This document shows, in pieces, positions 39,492-47,772 of a stretch of 64,000 nt of DNA. Numbering within the stretch: the stretch's first letter is position 1; each line of letters opens with the position of its first letter. The position numbers were made by a program, and so were the translations under genes. Source of the DNA: Xanthomarina sp. F1114 (GTDB taxonomy: Bacteria; Bacteroidota; Bacteroidia; Flavobacteriales; Flavobacteriaceae); assembly GCF_026410255.1 (NCBI RefSeq), contig NZ_JAPMLL010000014.1, positions 49,905 to 113,904 on the forward strand. The letters are read 5' to 3'. The notes under the pieces are model-generated. The model was given only the letters and a program-made list of their open reading frames with translations, searched no databases and was not told where the DNA came from.

Positions 39492-39499
39492 TAACTTTG
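39492..39499 (+). promoter_or_regulatory. -7 box for the phenylalanine hydroxylase gene
   Basis: TAACTTTG, exact TAnnTTTG, 36 bp before the ATG. Confidence 0.6.
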
Positions 39500-39535
39500 C
39501 ACACATATTTTTCAATTTAGAAAGCTATACTGCTT

Positions 39536-41281
39536 ATGGATACTAAAATAGAAACAAACCCATTAATAGACCGATTACCTCCACATTTAAAACAGTTTAT
39601 TAAGCCACAGAATTATAAAGATTATTCACCAATTAATCAGGCTGTTTGGCGCTATGTGATGCGAAAAAACGTCTCTTATTTAAGTACAATTGCCCACGAA
39701 TCTTATTTAAATGGTCTTGAAAAAACTGGAATTTCTATAGATAATGTACCCAGCATGTATGGCATGAATAGAATTCTTAAAAACATTGGATGGGCAGCTG
39801 TTGCCGTAGATGGGTTTATACCTCCAAATGCTTTCATGGAATTTCAAGCGTATAAAATATTGGTGATAGCTTCCGATATCCGTCAGCTAGAAAACATAGA
39901 ATACACTCCAGCACCAGATATTATTCACGAATCTGCCGGGCATGCTCCAATAATTGCAAATCCTGATTATGCGGAATACCTTAGACGTTTTGGGGAAGTT
40001 GGCGCGAAGGCCATTTTATCTTCTCATGATAACGATATGTATGAAGCTGTTAGAAGACTGTCTATTTTAAAAGAAGCCACAAACTCCAGTGAAAGAGAAA
40101 TTCAAGAAGCTGAAGATTTAGTCCATGAGCTACAGAATAAAAAAGTACCACTTTCTGAAATGGCAAAAATCAGAAATTTACATTGGTGGACGGTTGAATA
40201 CGGTTTAATTGGAACCATAGAAAATCCTAAAATTTATGGAGCGGGATTACTATCTTCTATAGGCGAAAGTAAATGGTGTATGAGAGATGAAGTTGAAAAA
40301 ATACCATATTCTTTAGATGCTGCTGAACAAGAATTTGATATTACTAAACCGCAACCTCAACTTTATGTAACTCCAGATTTTGCTTATTTAATGGAGGTTT
40401 TAGATGAATTTTCTAATACCATGGCTTTGCGAAAAGGTGGGTTTAGAGGGTTACAAAAACTAATCGATTCTCAGAAAATTGGTAGTATTGAGTTGAATAC
40501 GGGTTTACAGATTTCGGGTGTTTTTACCGACATGATAACCGACGAAGACAATCGTGTAGTCTATTTTAAAACCGAAGGTCCAACAGCTTTAGCCAATCGT
40601 GAAAAAGAGTTAATAGGTTTAGGAACCGAGGCAAACCCTGATGGGTTTAGCTCTCCAATTGGTAAATTAAAAGGGATTAATTTAGCTATTGAAGACATGG
40701 GTCCAAGAGATTTAAAAGCTTATAATTTTTACGATGGAAAACGAATTTCTTTTGAATATGAAAGTGGTATCATAGTAGAAGGTTTAAATACTACTGGAAT
40801 TAGAAACTTATTTGGAAAGCTTATTTTAATTGAGTTTGAGGATTGCACCGTGAGCTATAAAGATGAGATTTTGTTTTCTCCAAATGATGGAATTTTTAGA
40901 TTGGCCGTAGGCTCGTCTATTGTTTCTGCCTATGCTGGTGCTGCCGACTTTAGATCATTTAATAATTTATACCATGTATCCAGCACAGAAACCATCAAAC
41001 AAGAAAAAAACTCGAAAACTATAGAATTAGAAAGTTTGTATGCTTTTGTAAGAGACATGAGGGATTCTAATAAAATAGATATTTTAAAACTCCGAGCCAT
41101 GTTTGATGATTTGAAAGTAAATCACCCATTAGAATGGCTGATTATACTGGAGATACTGGAAATTTTACAAGAACAAAATAGTAAAGAATTACATGCTGAA
41201 CTATTAGAGCATTTAAAAAACATCCAACTGCAGAAACCTAAAATTGCCCATCTTATTGAAGATGGTTTGGCTTTATTTTAA
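39536..41281 (+). CDS. phhA: Phenylalanine 4-monooxygenase, long Bacteroidota form
   Basis: Biopterin-dependent aromatic amino acid hydroxylase, Phe to Tyr. The catalytic domain covers about 30-300, with iron ligands in HESAGHAP (H131, H136) and E221 in HWWTVEYGLIG, and MYGMNRILKNIGW typical of the pterin region. Typical bacterial enzymes are near 260-300 residues; this one has 581. The C-terminal half (about 300-581) contains a beta-rich stretch (INLAIEDMGPRDLKAYNF, FEYESGIIVEGLNTTG) I cannot assign. It is transcribed divergently from the paa regulator, so two aromatic pathways meet here. Confidence 0.92.
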   Translation: MDTKIETNPLIDRLPPHLKQFIKPQNYKDYSPINQAVWRYVMRKNVSYLSTIAHESYLNGLEKTGISIDNVPSMYGMNRILKNIGWAAVAVDGFIPPNAFMEFQAYKILVIASDIRQLENIEYTPAPDIIHESAGHAPIIANPDYAEYLRRFGEVGAKAILSSHDNDMYEAVRRLSILKEATNSSEREIQEAEDLVHELQNKKVPLSEMAKIRNLHWWTVEYGLIGTIENPKIYGAGLLSSIGESKWCMRDEVEKIPYSLDAAEQEFDITKPQPQLYVTPDFAYLMEVLDEFSNTMALRKGGFRGLQKLIDSQKIGSIELNTGLQISGVFTDMITDEDNRVVYFKTEGPTALANREKELIGLGTEANPDGFSSPIGKLKGINLAIEDMGPRDLKAYNFYDGKRISFEYESGIIVEGLNTTGIRNLFGKLILIEFEDCTVSYKDEILFSPNDGIFRLAVGSSIVSAYAGAADFRSFNNLYHVSSTETIKQEKNSKTIELESLYAFVRDMRDSNKIDILKLRAMFDDLKVNHPLEWLIILEILEILQEQNSKELHAELLEHLKNIQLQKPKIAHLIEDGLALF

Positions 41282-41390
41282 GAGTTTTTTTCATTTTAGA
41301 ATAGTAACATTATTGTTAAATAACCAATCCTATCATAAATATTTAGTTTATTCATTTTTTCCATTGATGAAAAAACGAACCAAAAAAATC

Positions 41391-41548
41391 TAGGCTTACG
41401 AAACTTTATCTAAATTTTTTGCTAGTCCTCTAAATTTTAGGAACTCGCCATTAAATATAGTCCTTTGAGGACTAATCCGACTGACTCAAACAGCCTAAAA
41501 TTTTACGAGGCCTACACTTCAAATTTTACGATAAACTTTCGATAGGCC
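41391..41548. repeat. Structured intergenic element with three nested stems
   Basis: Outer arms taggcttacgaaactttatc (41391-41410) and gataaactttcgataggcc (41530-41548); middle arms cctctaaattttagg (41427-41441) and cctaaaattttacgagg (41494-41510); inner hairpin agtcctttgaggact (41459-41473). The nesting predicts a long stem in RNA or a cruciform in DNA. Confidence 0.75.
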
Positions 41549-41679
41549 AAAAATGAGCTTTATAAAAACAACCCTAAAGGTTAAAACACCATGAAAACCT
41601 GCGTAAATAAAGACTTTGAGAGTTCGTTATAATTTTTTTTTAAGAAGCTATTGTTAAACAATTTATAAATAAAGTGTCA

Positions 41680-41695
41680 TGTAACACTTGTTACA
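41680..41695. promoter_or_regulatory. Inverted repeat upstream of the rhodanese gene
   Basis: tgtaacacttgttaca, perfect 7-bp arms around ct. The core taacacttgtta is identical to that of the paaE operator. It lies about 43 bp before the probable start set by a TACTTTG box (41718-41724, one base short of consensus), an activator-like spacing typical of Crp/Fnr-type proteins. Confidence 0.5.
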
Positions 41696-41738
41696 AAGTT
41701 TTTGAAATAAAATAAAGTACTTTGTAAAAAATTAAATT

Positions 41739-42044
41739 ATGGGATTATTAGATTTTCTAACTGGGAATAAAAGTGATAAAATAAAAGACTTTCAATCTAG
41801 AAAAGCTATTATTATTGATGTAAGAACAAAAGAAGAATTTAGTCAAGGTGCTATTACGGGTTCTAAAAATATTCCTCTTCAAACTTTAAAAGGGAAAATT
41901 AATGATATTAAAAAATTAAACAGACCTGTTATTGCTTGTTGTGCTAGTGGTATGCGTTCTGGAAGTGCCGCTTCTATTTTAAACAGCAATGGTATTGAAG
42001 CCATTAATGGCGGAGGCTGGAGTAGCTTACGCAATAAGTTATAA
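41739..42044 (+). CDS. Single-domain rhodanese
   Basis: A 101-residue rhodanese-like protein. The active-site loop is CCASGMRSGS with C68 as likely sulfur carrier. DVRTKEEFSQGAITGSKNIPL is the typical upstream segment. A short hydrophobic-charged lead (MGLLDFLTGNKSDK) is common in Bacteroidota forms. Cytoplasmic sulfur transfer or redox role. It stands alone after a long spacer containing a palindromic regulatory candidate. Confidence 0.92.
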   Translation: MGLLDFLTGNKSDKIKDFQSRKAIIIDVRTKEEFSQGAITGSKNIPLQTLKGKINDIKKLNRPVIACCASGMRSGSAASILNSNGIEAINGGGWSSLRNKL

Positions 42045-42082
42045 ATAGCTTTTACAGCTTAGCGTCTCTTTATGGGGGAGTT

Positions 42083-42706
42083 TTAATCTTTAAAAACTTC
42101 AAGGTTTTGAAAATCGTTTGAAGAGTTGATAGCATCTCCATTATATTTAAGAGTCCAACCTAAAGAGTTTGTAAGAATATAGAATTTAGCCAATTCGCTT
42201 AGTAGTCTATTTTGAGCATTCGATTTTAAATTAGAGGCTTCTACTTTTTTTAGTAAACTTTGTTTTACGGATTCTTTTATGGTATTATAATCTTTGGCTT
42301 CAAACGGGTTTAGATAATCTGCTTGAACATCATAATATTCAAAATCTGGATGAATGCTTATTTCTTCTTCTGGAATAGATGTAATTATTAATTCTTTATT
42401 CTTTTCATCTAAAACATATTCCAACTTACTTAAGTCGTAAGCAACCGTAACATCTGCATTTGCAACTACCAAAGCCTTTTTTTCTACATTTATTAAATTA
42501 GAAAATAAGGCTTTAGAATTTTTATAGGTAAATACCTGACTAAAATGTCCTTCTGTAACTACAAGCTTCCCCACATTTTTAATGGATTCTTGTATTAAAG
42601 CGGAGTCTTCGTGAAGGGTTGTTTTATTATCTTTTTGGTCTTCGCAAAACTTAAAAGTTAAAAGCACAACTAAAGCAATGATGATTCCCAATAGTATTTT
42701 TCTCAT
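42083..42706 (-). CDS. DUF4230 membrane-anchored protein
   Basis: A 207-residue protein with an N-terminal membrane segment (LLGIIIALVVLLTFKF, about 4-19) and the DUF4230 pattern: KLVVTEGHFSQVFTY, KKALVVANADVTVAYDL and a C-terminal helix ending FYILTNSLGWTLKY. Function unknown. It follows the response regulator gene by 47 bp and has its own -7 box, so it is probably separate. Confidence 0.85.
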   Translation of the reverse strand: MRKILLGIIIALVVLLTFKFCEDQKDNKTTLHEDSALIQESIKNVGKLVVTEGHFSQVFTYKNSKALFSNLINVEKKALVVANADVTVAYDLSKLEYVLDEKNKELIITSIPEEEISIHPDFEYYDVQADYLNPFEAKDYNTIKESVKQSLLKKVEASNLKSNAQNRLLSELAKFYILTNSLGWTLKYNGDAINSSNDFQNLEVFKD

Positions 42707-42710
42707 AACT

Positions 42711-42718
42711 CAAAAGTA
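42711..42718 (-). promoter_or_regulatory. -7 box for the DUF4230 gene
   Basis: TACTTTTG on the minus strand, exact TAnnTTTG, 4 bp before the ATG; the message would be leaderless or nearly so. Confidence 0.4.
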
Positions 42719-42753
42719 CATAAAAAATTAATGAGATAATAGTACCCCAACTA

Positions 42754-43407
42754 TTAAGGAATAAGGTTGTTTTTCTTAGCTTTTTGCAAGGCTTCAATTT
42801 TATTGTGTACTTGAAGTTTTTTATAAATATTCTCAATATGTTTTCTAACAGTTCCTGTAGAAAGTATTAAATTTTCTGCAATGGCATTATAACTTAATCC
42901 CTTACTTAAGTGTTCTAAAACTTCAACCTCTCTAGCTGTTAATTTAATATCTTCTTGTTCCTCTCTATTTTCAATACTCAGTGGGTTTCTAAGAAGTTTT
43001 AAGGTTTTTAAAGCGATGGAAGGATTCATAGCAGCACCACCATTTAGGGTTTCTATAATTCCGTCGTGAAGATCTTGAGCGTTTATTTCTTTTAATAAAT
43101 ATCCATCAGCTCCCGCTTTAATAGACTTAAAAATGTTTTCATCGTTATCGAAAACGGTAAGCATAATTATTTTAATATGCGGATATTTTTGTTTGACAAT
43201 TTCTGTTGCTTCAATGCCATTTAAGATTGGCATTTCTATATCCATTAAAATTAAATCTATATTCCTATTATCTTCTAATTTCGCTAATAAATCTGAACCA
43301 TCGGTAGCTGAAAATTTAAAATTCAAATCTTCAAAAAAAGAGAGTTTTTCTTTTACAGTATTTATTAGAAAAGCATTGTCGTCAACTATAGCTATTTTAA
43401 TATTCAT
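42754..43407 (-). CDS. NarL/LuxR-family response regulator
   Basis: A 217-residue two-component response regulator. The receiver domain (1-120) has the phospho-acceptor in LILMDIEMP (D56), the acid pair DD (9-10) and the conserved lysine in LLKEIN. The C-terminal LuxR HTH is LTAREVEVLEHLSKGLSYNAIAENL followed by STGTVRKHIENIYKKLQV. It lies 58 bp downstream of the histidine kinase and is its obvious partner. Target genes are unknown. Confidence 0.95.
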   Translation of the reverse strand: MNIKIAIVDDNAFLINTVKEKLSFFEDLNFKFSATDGSDLLAKLEDNRNIDLILMDIEMPILNGIEATEIVKQKYPHIKIIMLTVFDNDENIFKSIKAGADGYLLKEINAQDLHDGIIETLNGGAAMNPSIALKTLKLLRNPLSIENREEQEDIKLTAREVEVLEHLSKGLSYNAIAENLILSTGTVRKHIENIYKKLQVHNKIEALQKAKKNNLIP

Positions 43408-43465
43408 ATATTATTTCTTAGTAATTCAACCTTTTATTTATTCATAATAACAGAAAGAATGAGGT

Positions 43466-45415
43466 TTAAATTGATTTAAACACTCTTACGGTTGTTCCTT
43501 TATTTATTTCAGATTTTATTTCGAATTCAGCATCCAATTCATGAGCACGTTTTTTCATATTATTTAAACCGTTTCCTAACTCTACTTCCTTATAATTGAA
43601 TCCAGTTCCGTTATCTGAAATCGTCATTATATAAATAGCATTTTCAAAAGTAAAATCAACATCTATTTTAGTAGCCTTGGCATATTTTATAGAATTATTA
43701 ATAGCTTCTTGAATAATTCTATAGATATTCATTCCTTGCACAGAGGTAAACATCTTGTGTTTCCCCATGTCTTCGTCTACATTAAAACTAAAAACTATAG
43801 CATGCGCGGATTTATTGGCTTTCTCAATGAAATTTGAAATTCTCGATTGTAAATCTTCAAAAGTTATTTCATTTTTATTCATGGCCCAAATAGTGTCTCG
43901 TAACTCGTAAATAGTCGAAGAAGCAAAGTCGCTAATAGATTTTAGTTTTTCGTTTAAATTGTCTGAAAGTTTAAAGCCATATTTTAAATTATCTACAGAC
44001 GAAATAATAAAAGTTAATTGGGCGCCAATATTATCGTGCAGATCTCTACTAATATGTAAGCGTTGCTCTTGGAGTTTATTTTGGGTTTCAATTTTGGCCA
44101 AAGCCTCTTTTAATTCATTCTCTTTTTTAAGCTGCTTATGTTTGAGTTTTTGCTGATTGTATAATAAATACCCAAATAGAGATAAAACAATAGCTAAAAT
44201 AATCAAACTTATAATTTGATAGTTTTTTCTATTTAAATCAGATTCTTTTTGCGAAATTTCAGTTTGTTGTAATAAAATTTCTTTTTCCTTTTTTTCCGTT
44301 TGATATTTAGTTTCTAATTCGCTACTTAATTTTAAAGCTTTTTCCTGCAACACTAAATCTTGATTCTTGACATATAAATTTGTGTAATATGCTACACTAT
44401 CCGGTTTAGACTCACTTGCATAAACCGGAATAAGCTGTAAATACACCTGCAAACTCTTTTCAACCATAGCTTCATCCTTAAAAATCTTTAAACTTTCTAA
44501 AAGGATGGATTTTGCCTTACTAAATTCTCCTAAATTATTATAGACTCCTGCTAGACTTAATTTAGAACTAGCCAATTCTGTTCCTAAATTTGTTTTCTCT
44601 CTAATTTCTATAGATTTCTGTATATATTCTCTAGCTAATTTATATTCTTTTTTATCGTTATAAATAGTTCCTAAATTATTATAAGCAGAACCTAAAGTTG
44701 GAAATGCATCTGCTTTTTCTGCTTCTTTTATTCCTTTATGTAAATAAGTAATAGCATTTGCAGTATCCGTTTTAAACAAATAAAGACTAGCCATACTTAC
44801 ATATGAATTACTTAAATATTCAAACTGATTATTTTTCTTAAAAAAAGCAATATTATCATTTAAATACTGTTGCGATTTAGTATAGTTTTTTAATGCCATA
44901 TAAATATTTGCAATATTACTTTTAAGAGAATTTGCTACAACTTCATTTCCACTACTTTCATAAAATTTCAGCGATTTAAGAAAATAAATCATAGAACTAT
45001 CTAATAATGTCTTCCTATAAAAAATATTACCCAATTTAGAATTTACTGCTGCTATTCCAGAAGAGTCCTGCAGCTTATTTCTAATTTTTAAAGATTTCCG
45101 CAATAGGTTTTCAGACTGATTAAGGTCTCCTTTTAAATAATAAACTGTGGCATAATCATTAAGAGTTTGAGCCAAGAATACAGAGTCGTTCATTTTTTTA
45201 GCCATAGACATAGCTTTCTTTCCATAAACCAAGGCAGAATCAGTTGAGACTGTACAATAATACCAAGTTAAATCTCCATAGATTTTAGCTTTTTTAACTT
45301 CATCTGGATTATTTAAAAGCTGAATTTTTAAACTATCTATAATTTTTTGCGGGCTTTGTGAAAACGCATTTAAATTAAGTTGTAAAACAAAAATCAGGAA
45401 TAGTAACTTCTTCAT
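43466..45415 (-). CDS. TPR sensor histidine kinase (HisKA_3)
   Basis: A 649-residue sensor kinase. A signal peptide (1-19) leads a periplasmic TPR region (about 40-340, with units such as AYNNLGTIYNDKKEYKLA and SSKLSLAGVYNNLGEF). A single membrane segment lies at about 400-418 (QIISLIILAIVLSLFGYL) after a coiled coil. The HisKA_3 dimerisation helix has DLHDNIGAQLTFI (phospho-accepting H460). The HATPase region has INNSIKYAKATK, DNGTGF and GNGLNNMKKRA. It is the partner of the NarL-type regulator downstream. The stimulus is unknown. Confidence 0.93.
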   Translation of the reverse strand: MKKLLFLIFVLQLNLNAFSQSPQKIIDSLKIQLLNNPDEVKKAKIYGDLTWYYCTVSTDSALVYGKKAMSMAKKMNDSVFLAQTLNDYATVYYLKGDLNQSENLLRKSLKIRNKLQDSSGIAAVNSKLGNIFYRKTLLDSSMIYFLKSLKFYESSGNEVVANSLKSNIANIYMALKNYTKSQQYLNDNIAFFKKNNQFEYLSNSYVSMASLYLFKTDTANAITYLHKGIKEAEKADAFPTLGSAYNNLGTIYNDKKEYKLAREYIQKSIEIREKTNLGTELASSKLSLAGVYNNLGEFSKAKSILLESLKIFKDEAMVEKSLQVYLQLIPVYASESKPDSVAYYTNLYVKNQDLVLQEKALKLSSELETKYQTEKKEKEILLQQTEISQKESDLNRKNYQIISLIILAIVLSLFGYLLYNQQKLKHKQLKKENELKEALAKIETQNKLQEQRLHISRDLHDNIGAQLTFIISSVDNLKYGFKLSDNLNEKLKSISDFASSTIYELRDTIWAMNKNEITFEDLQSRISNFIEKANKSAHAIVFSFNVDEDMGKHKMFTSVQGMNIYRIIQEAINNSIKYAKATKIDVDFTFENAIYIMTISDNGTGFNYKEVELGNGLNNMKKRAHELDAEFEIKSEINKGTTVRVFKSI

Positions 45416-45419
45416 ATAA

Positions 45420-45707
45420 TTAATTGTAATGCTCCTCGAATATAATCTTTTTAGTGATAAGTAGCTCTTTTGTTATTTCAAATAATTGATTGAGTAAGGA
45501 CTTATTGTAGTTTTCCAAATAAACATTTTTTTGAATGACTTGCTCTTGTTTTACATTTTCTTGAGCAAATTGCTCTTGCAGATTTAAAAGCTTTTCCTGA
45601 AACATCTTTGCATCCCATTTTGTGGCTATAATTGTTTTAATACTCAACAGTATCAAAATACCAATAGTAGAACATAAAACAACCGAAAAAAGAAGATTTA
45701 AATCCAT
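45420..45707 (-). CDS. Small membrane protein with coiled coil, in the kinase operon
   Basis: A 95-residue protein: one membrane helix (LLFSVVLCSTIGILILLSI, about 5-23) then a long predicted coiled coil (FQEKLLNLQEQFAQENVKQE onward). The stop is 4 bp before the kinase ATG, so co-translation is likely. No family recognised. It may modulate the kinase from the membrane; this rests on position only. Confidence 0.65.
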   Translation of the reverse strand: MDLNLLFSVVLCSTIGILILLSIKTIIATKWDAKMFQEKLLNLQEQFAQENVKQEQVIQKNVYLENYNKSLLNQLFEITKELLITKKIIFEEHYN

Positions 45708-45901
45708 AATTAAATACTTTATTAAGTTTAAAAAAAAGCATGCTTAAATTTTCATTTTAGACATAAAAAAAACATCAAACTCAATCCCTCAAAAGATAGA
45801 TATTGCCTGATGTTTATTTATAAAATTGATTAATAGCATGATGAAAATACAATTTAATGGTAGATATTACATAATTATTCGACAAAACGATAGTTAAAAA
45901 A

Positions 45902-45937
45902 GATTAAGCGCAATAACCTACCTTATTACGCTTAATC
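45902..45937 (-). terminator. Terminator of the lipoprotein gene
   Basis: On the minus strand gattaagcg…cgcttaatc is followed by a run of T; 9-bp perfect arms with an 18-nt loop. A second weaker inverted pair (aaacatca/tgatgttt, 45770-45816) lies further downstream. Confidence 0.65.
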
Positions 45938-45985
45938 AGGTATAACCCTAACAACAAGGCTCTTATTGTTAAGGTTTTGAATGCA

Positions 45986-46513
45986 TTAATATATTTGTAC
46001 CGAAAGATTAAAAGCCCCTTCTGTAACCTCTTTAATCGTATCGTCATTACTGTTTTTTCCAACAAAATTAAAGGTTCCTTTTATGTTAGAATCTGTGTCT
46101 TCAGAGATTTTAATTTCTCCAATTACTCCAGAATCTTGATATGGTGCATTCCAGGTTTGGGTATTCAGTGGGTTACTAACATTAGGTTCTACATAAGATG
46201 CATTTCTAAATACATTATCGTCGCTTAACGTATAGGTACCAACACCATCATATCCATTAATAACCATACTAATAGCTTGAGATTCTGTATTCCCTTGCAT
46301 AGTTAAAGTTGTTTGCCCGCCACCTGACACTTTAGTGGCTGTAGATGTTATTTCCATAGATGTAAAAGAAGCCCCATTAACTTTTGCTGTAATAGTTCCA
46401 GAAGCTGCTGCTCCACCACCAGCATCTCCACCATCGTCATCGTCTGAGCAAGATGACAGTGTTACTAAAGAAAAGCACATTAATAATAAAGTAAGATGTT
46501 TTAAAGTTTTCAT
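45986..46513 (-). CDS. DUF6252-like lipoprotein
   Basis: A 175-residue lipoprotein: signal with lipobox LSSC, then an acidic/glycine/alanine-rich linker (SDDDDGGDAGGGAAASG). The mature part begins GTITAKVNGASFTS, the usual opening of DUF6252-type proteins, and includes NGYDGVGTYTLSDD and a C-terminal GTFNFVGKN strand. Surface or periplasmic lipoprotein of unknown role. Monocistronic with its own terminator. Confidence 0.72.
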   Translation of the reverse strand: MKTLKHLTLLLMCFSLVTLSSCSDDDDGGDAGGGAAASGTITAKVNGASFTSMEITSTATKVSGGGQTTLTMQGNTESQAISMVINGYDGVGTYTLSDDNVFRNASYVEPNVSNPLNTQTWNAPYQDSGVIGEIKISEDTDSNIKGTFNFVGKNSNDDTIKEVTEGAFNLSVQIY

Positions 46514-46658
46514 AATTGAAATATTTTAGGGTTTTATAGTTCTCCAAAATTGCAACTTAAAGGCGTAGTAATCAATACGAAGAATTACGTATATTTAGTA
46601 ATACTGCTAAATAGGTTTTCTTTTAGGCATTAAAAATTAAGCAAAAAACAATGTTTGT

Positions 46659-47624
46659 TTAGAAGGAAATATTTGGAAATTTGGATTGAAGCGACTCTAT
46701 TTTAAAACCTAAATTCTGCAGAAATTCTTGATGTGCTTCTGAGTTTGGATTGAAGGGCTTATGATTTATTCCTTTTTGAATAACTGCAACTTCTTCCATA
46801 ATATGTGAAGCTTTTTCTGAAATCCAGACCATTTTAAACTTTTCCCAAATATAATTGATAGCTGTTTGGTTAGGGTGAATCATATCTTCTGAGTAAAAAC
46901 GATAATCGCGAAGTTCGTCCATCATCAGTTCAAAGGAAGGAAAGTAATACAATTGATGGTTAACGATAGCTGATTGTTGATTTAAGACCTCATGAATAGC
47001 TGCAATTAAATGCGCTTTACTTTGAGTATTCTCTACAAAACCATCTTTTAAATGTCTTATTGGCGAAACGGTAAATATGATGTTCGCTTTTTTATTGACA
47101 CTTTTTATCAAATTTGTAATCACTTCAAGAGATTGAGAGATTTCGTCTATGGAAAGTAATTCTTTGACAAACTTTTTTTGTGGAACTTTATGGCAATTGG
47201 CCACAATAGAATCTGTTTCTATTAATCTATATACCCAAGCAGTTCCTAAGGTAATAACAATATGAGAGGAATTTTGAAGTTGCGTGGTTGCTAAGTCAAT
47301 TTGGCCATTAAGTGTTTTTAAAAGTTCTTCCTTATTAGAGTTACTTAATTTTGAATGTGTTTCGAAACAATGCCATTGTCCATTTATAAAAAAAACATCC
47401 TTTTCTGTATACACTTTTTTACCTACAACATTGGTAATAAAAGTCTGGATTGCTTGTGGGTGAAATAAAATTCCAAAAGGGTTTTGTACCGTTTGAAATT
47501 TAAAATAATCTAATTTTCCTCCTATGTTTTCCACAAAACAAGACCCAATTAACAACAACTTGGTATGATAATCTATTTGATTATGCTGTTGTTTTATGAA
47601 TGGTATGTTTGTTTGAAGGTTCAT
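46659..47624 (-). CDS. GSCFA domain protein
   Basis: A 321-residue protein of the GSCFA family (SGNH-like hydrolase/acyltransferase fold). The family motif is LLLIGSCFVENIG (24-36), NPFGILFHP follows, and the late block has SEDMIHPNQTAINYIWEKF with the DxxH-type pair. VTLGTAWVYR and VSPIRHLKDGF are conserved. Activity is not established; ester or acyl chemistry is expected from the fold. It lies 148 bp downstream of alaS, the gap being filled by a repeat. Confidence 0.88.
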   Translation of the reverse strand: MNLQTNIPFIKQQHNQIDYHTKLLLIGSCFVENIGGKLDYFKFQTVQNPFGILFHPQAIQTFITNVVGKKVYTEKDVFFINGQWHCFETHSKLSNSNKEELLKTLNGQIDLATTQLQNSSHIVITLGTAWVYRLIETDSIVANCHKVPQKKFVKELLSIDEISQSLEVITNLIKSVNKKANIIFTVSPIRHLKDGFVENTQSKAHLIAAIHEVLNQQSAIVNHQLYYFPSFELMMDELRDYRFYSEDMIHPNQTAINYIWEKFKMVWISEKASHIMEEVAVIQKGINHKPFNPNSEAHQEFLQNLGFKIESLQSKFPNISF

Positions 47625-47772
47625 TTAGTCACGAATTTCACTAATTATCACAAATTTTAAATATGCAAGACTATTTCGCAGAGATTCGCAAAGTTTACCA
47701 AAGATTCACAGAGAGATTTGAATTTAAAAAAATCTCTGTGAGTCTCTGTGTAAAAACTGAGCTATTAGTTTA
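47625..47772. repeat. 10-bp-period repeat and hairpin filling the alaS–GSCFA gap
   Basis: Units ttcgcagaga, ttcgcaaagt, ttaccaaaga and ttcacagaga repeat with period 10; the inverted partner is ctctgtgagtctctgtg. A second short set (cacgaattt, cactaattat, cacaaatttt) lies nearest the GSCFA start. The arms form a hairpin around aatttaaaa. Confidence 0.8.

Larger units (their letters stand above)
41282..41738 (+). other. 457-bp intergenic region with a multi-stem structured element
   Basis: No credible ORF. It holds the structured element at 41391-41548 and, near the right end, an inverted repeat and weak -7 box for the rhodanese gene. Upstream of the element, ttttttccattgatgaaaaaa is a small hairpin. 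Confidence 0.6.

Noticed and set aside
41282..41738. A riboswitch before the rhodanese gene.
   Set aside because: The nested stems do not match a riboswitch class I know, and the element is far from the start codon with a promoter between.
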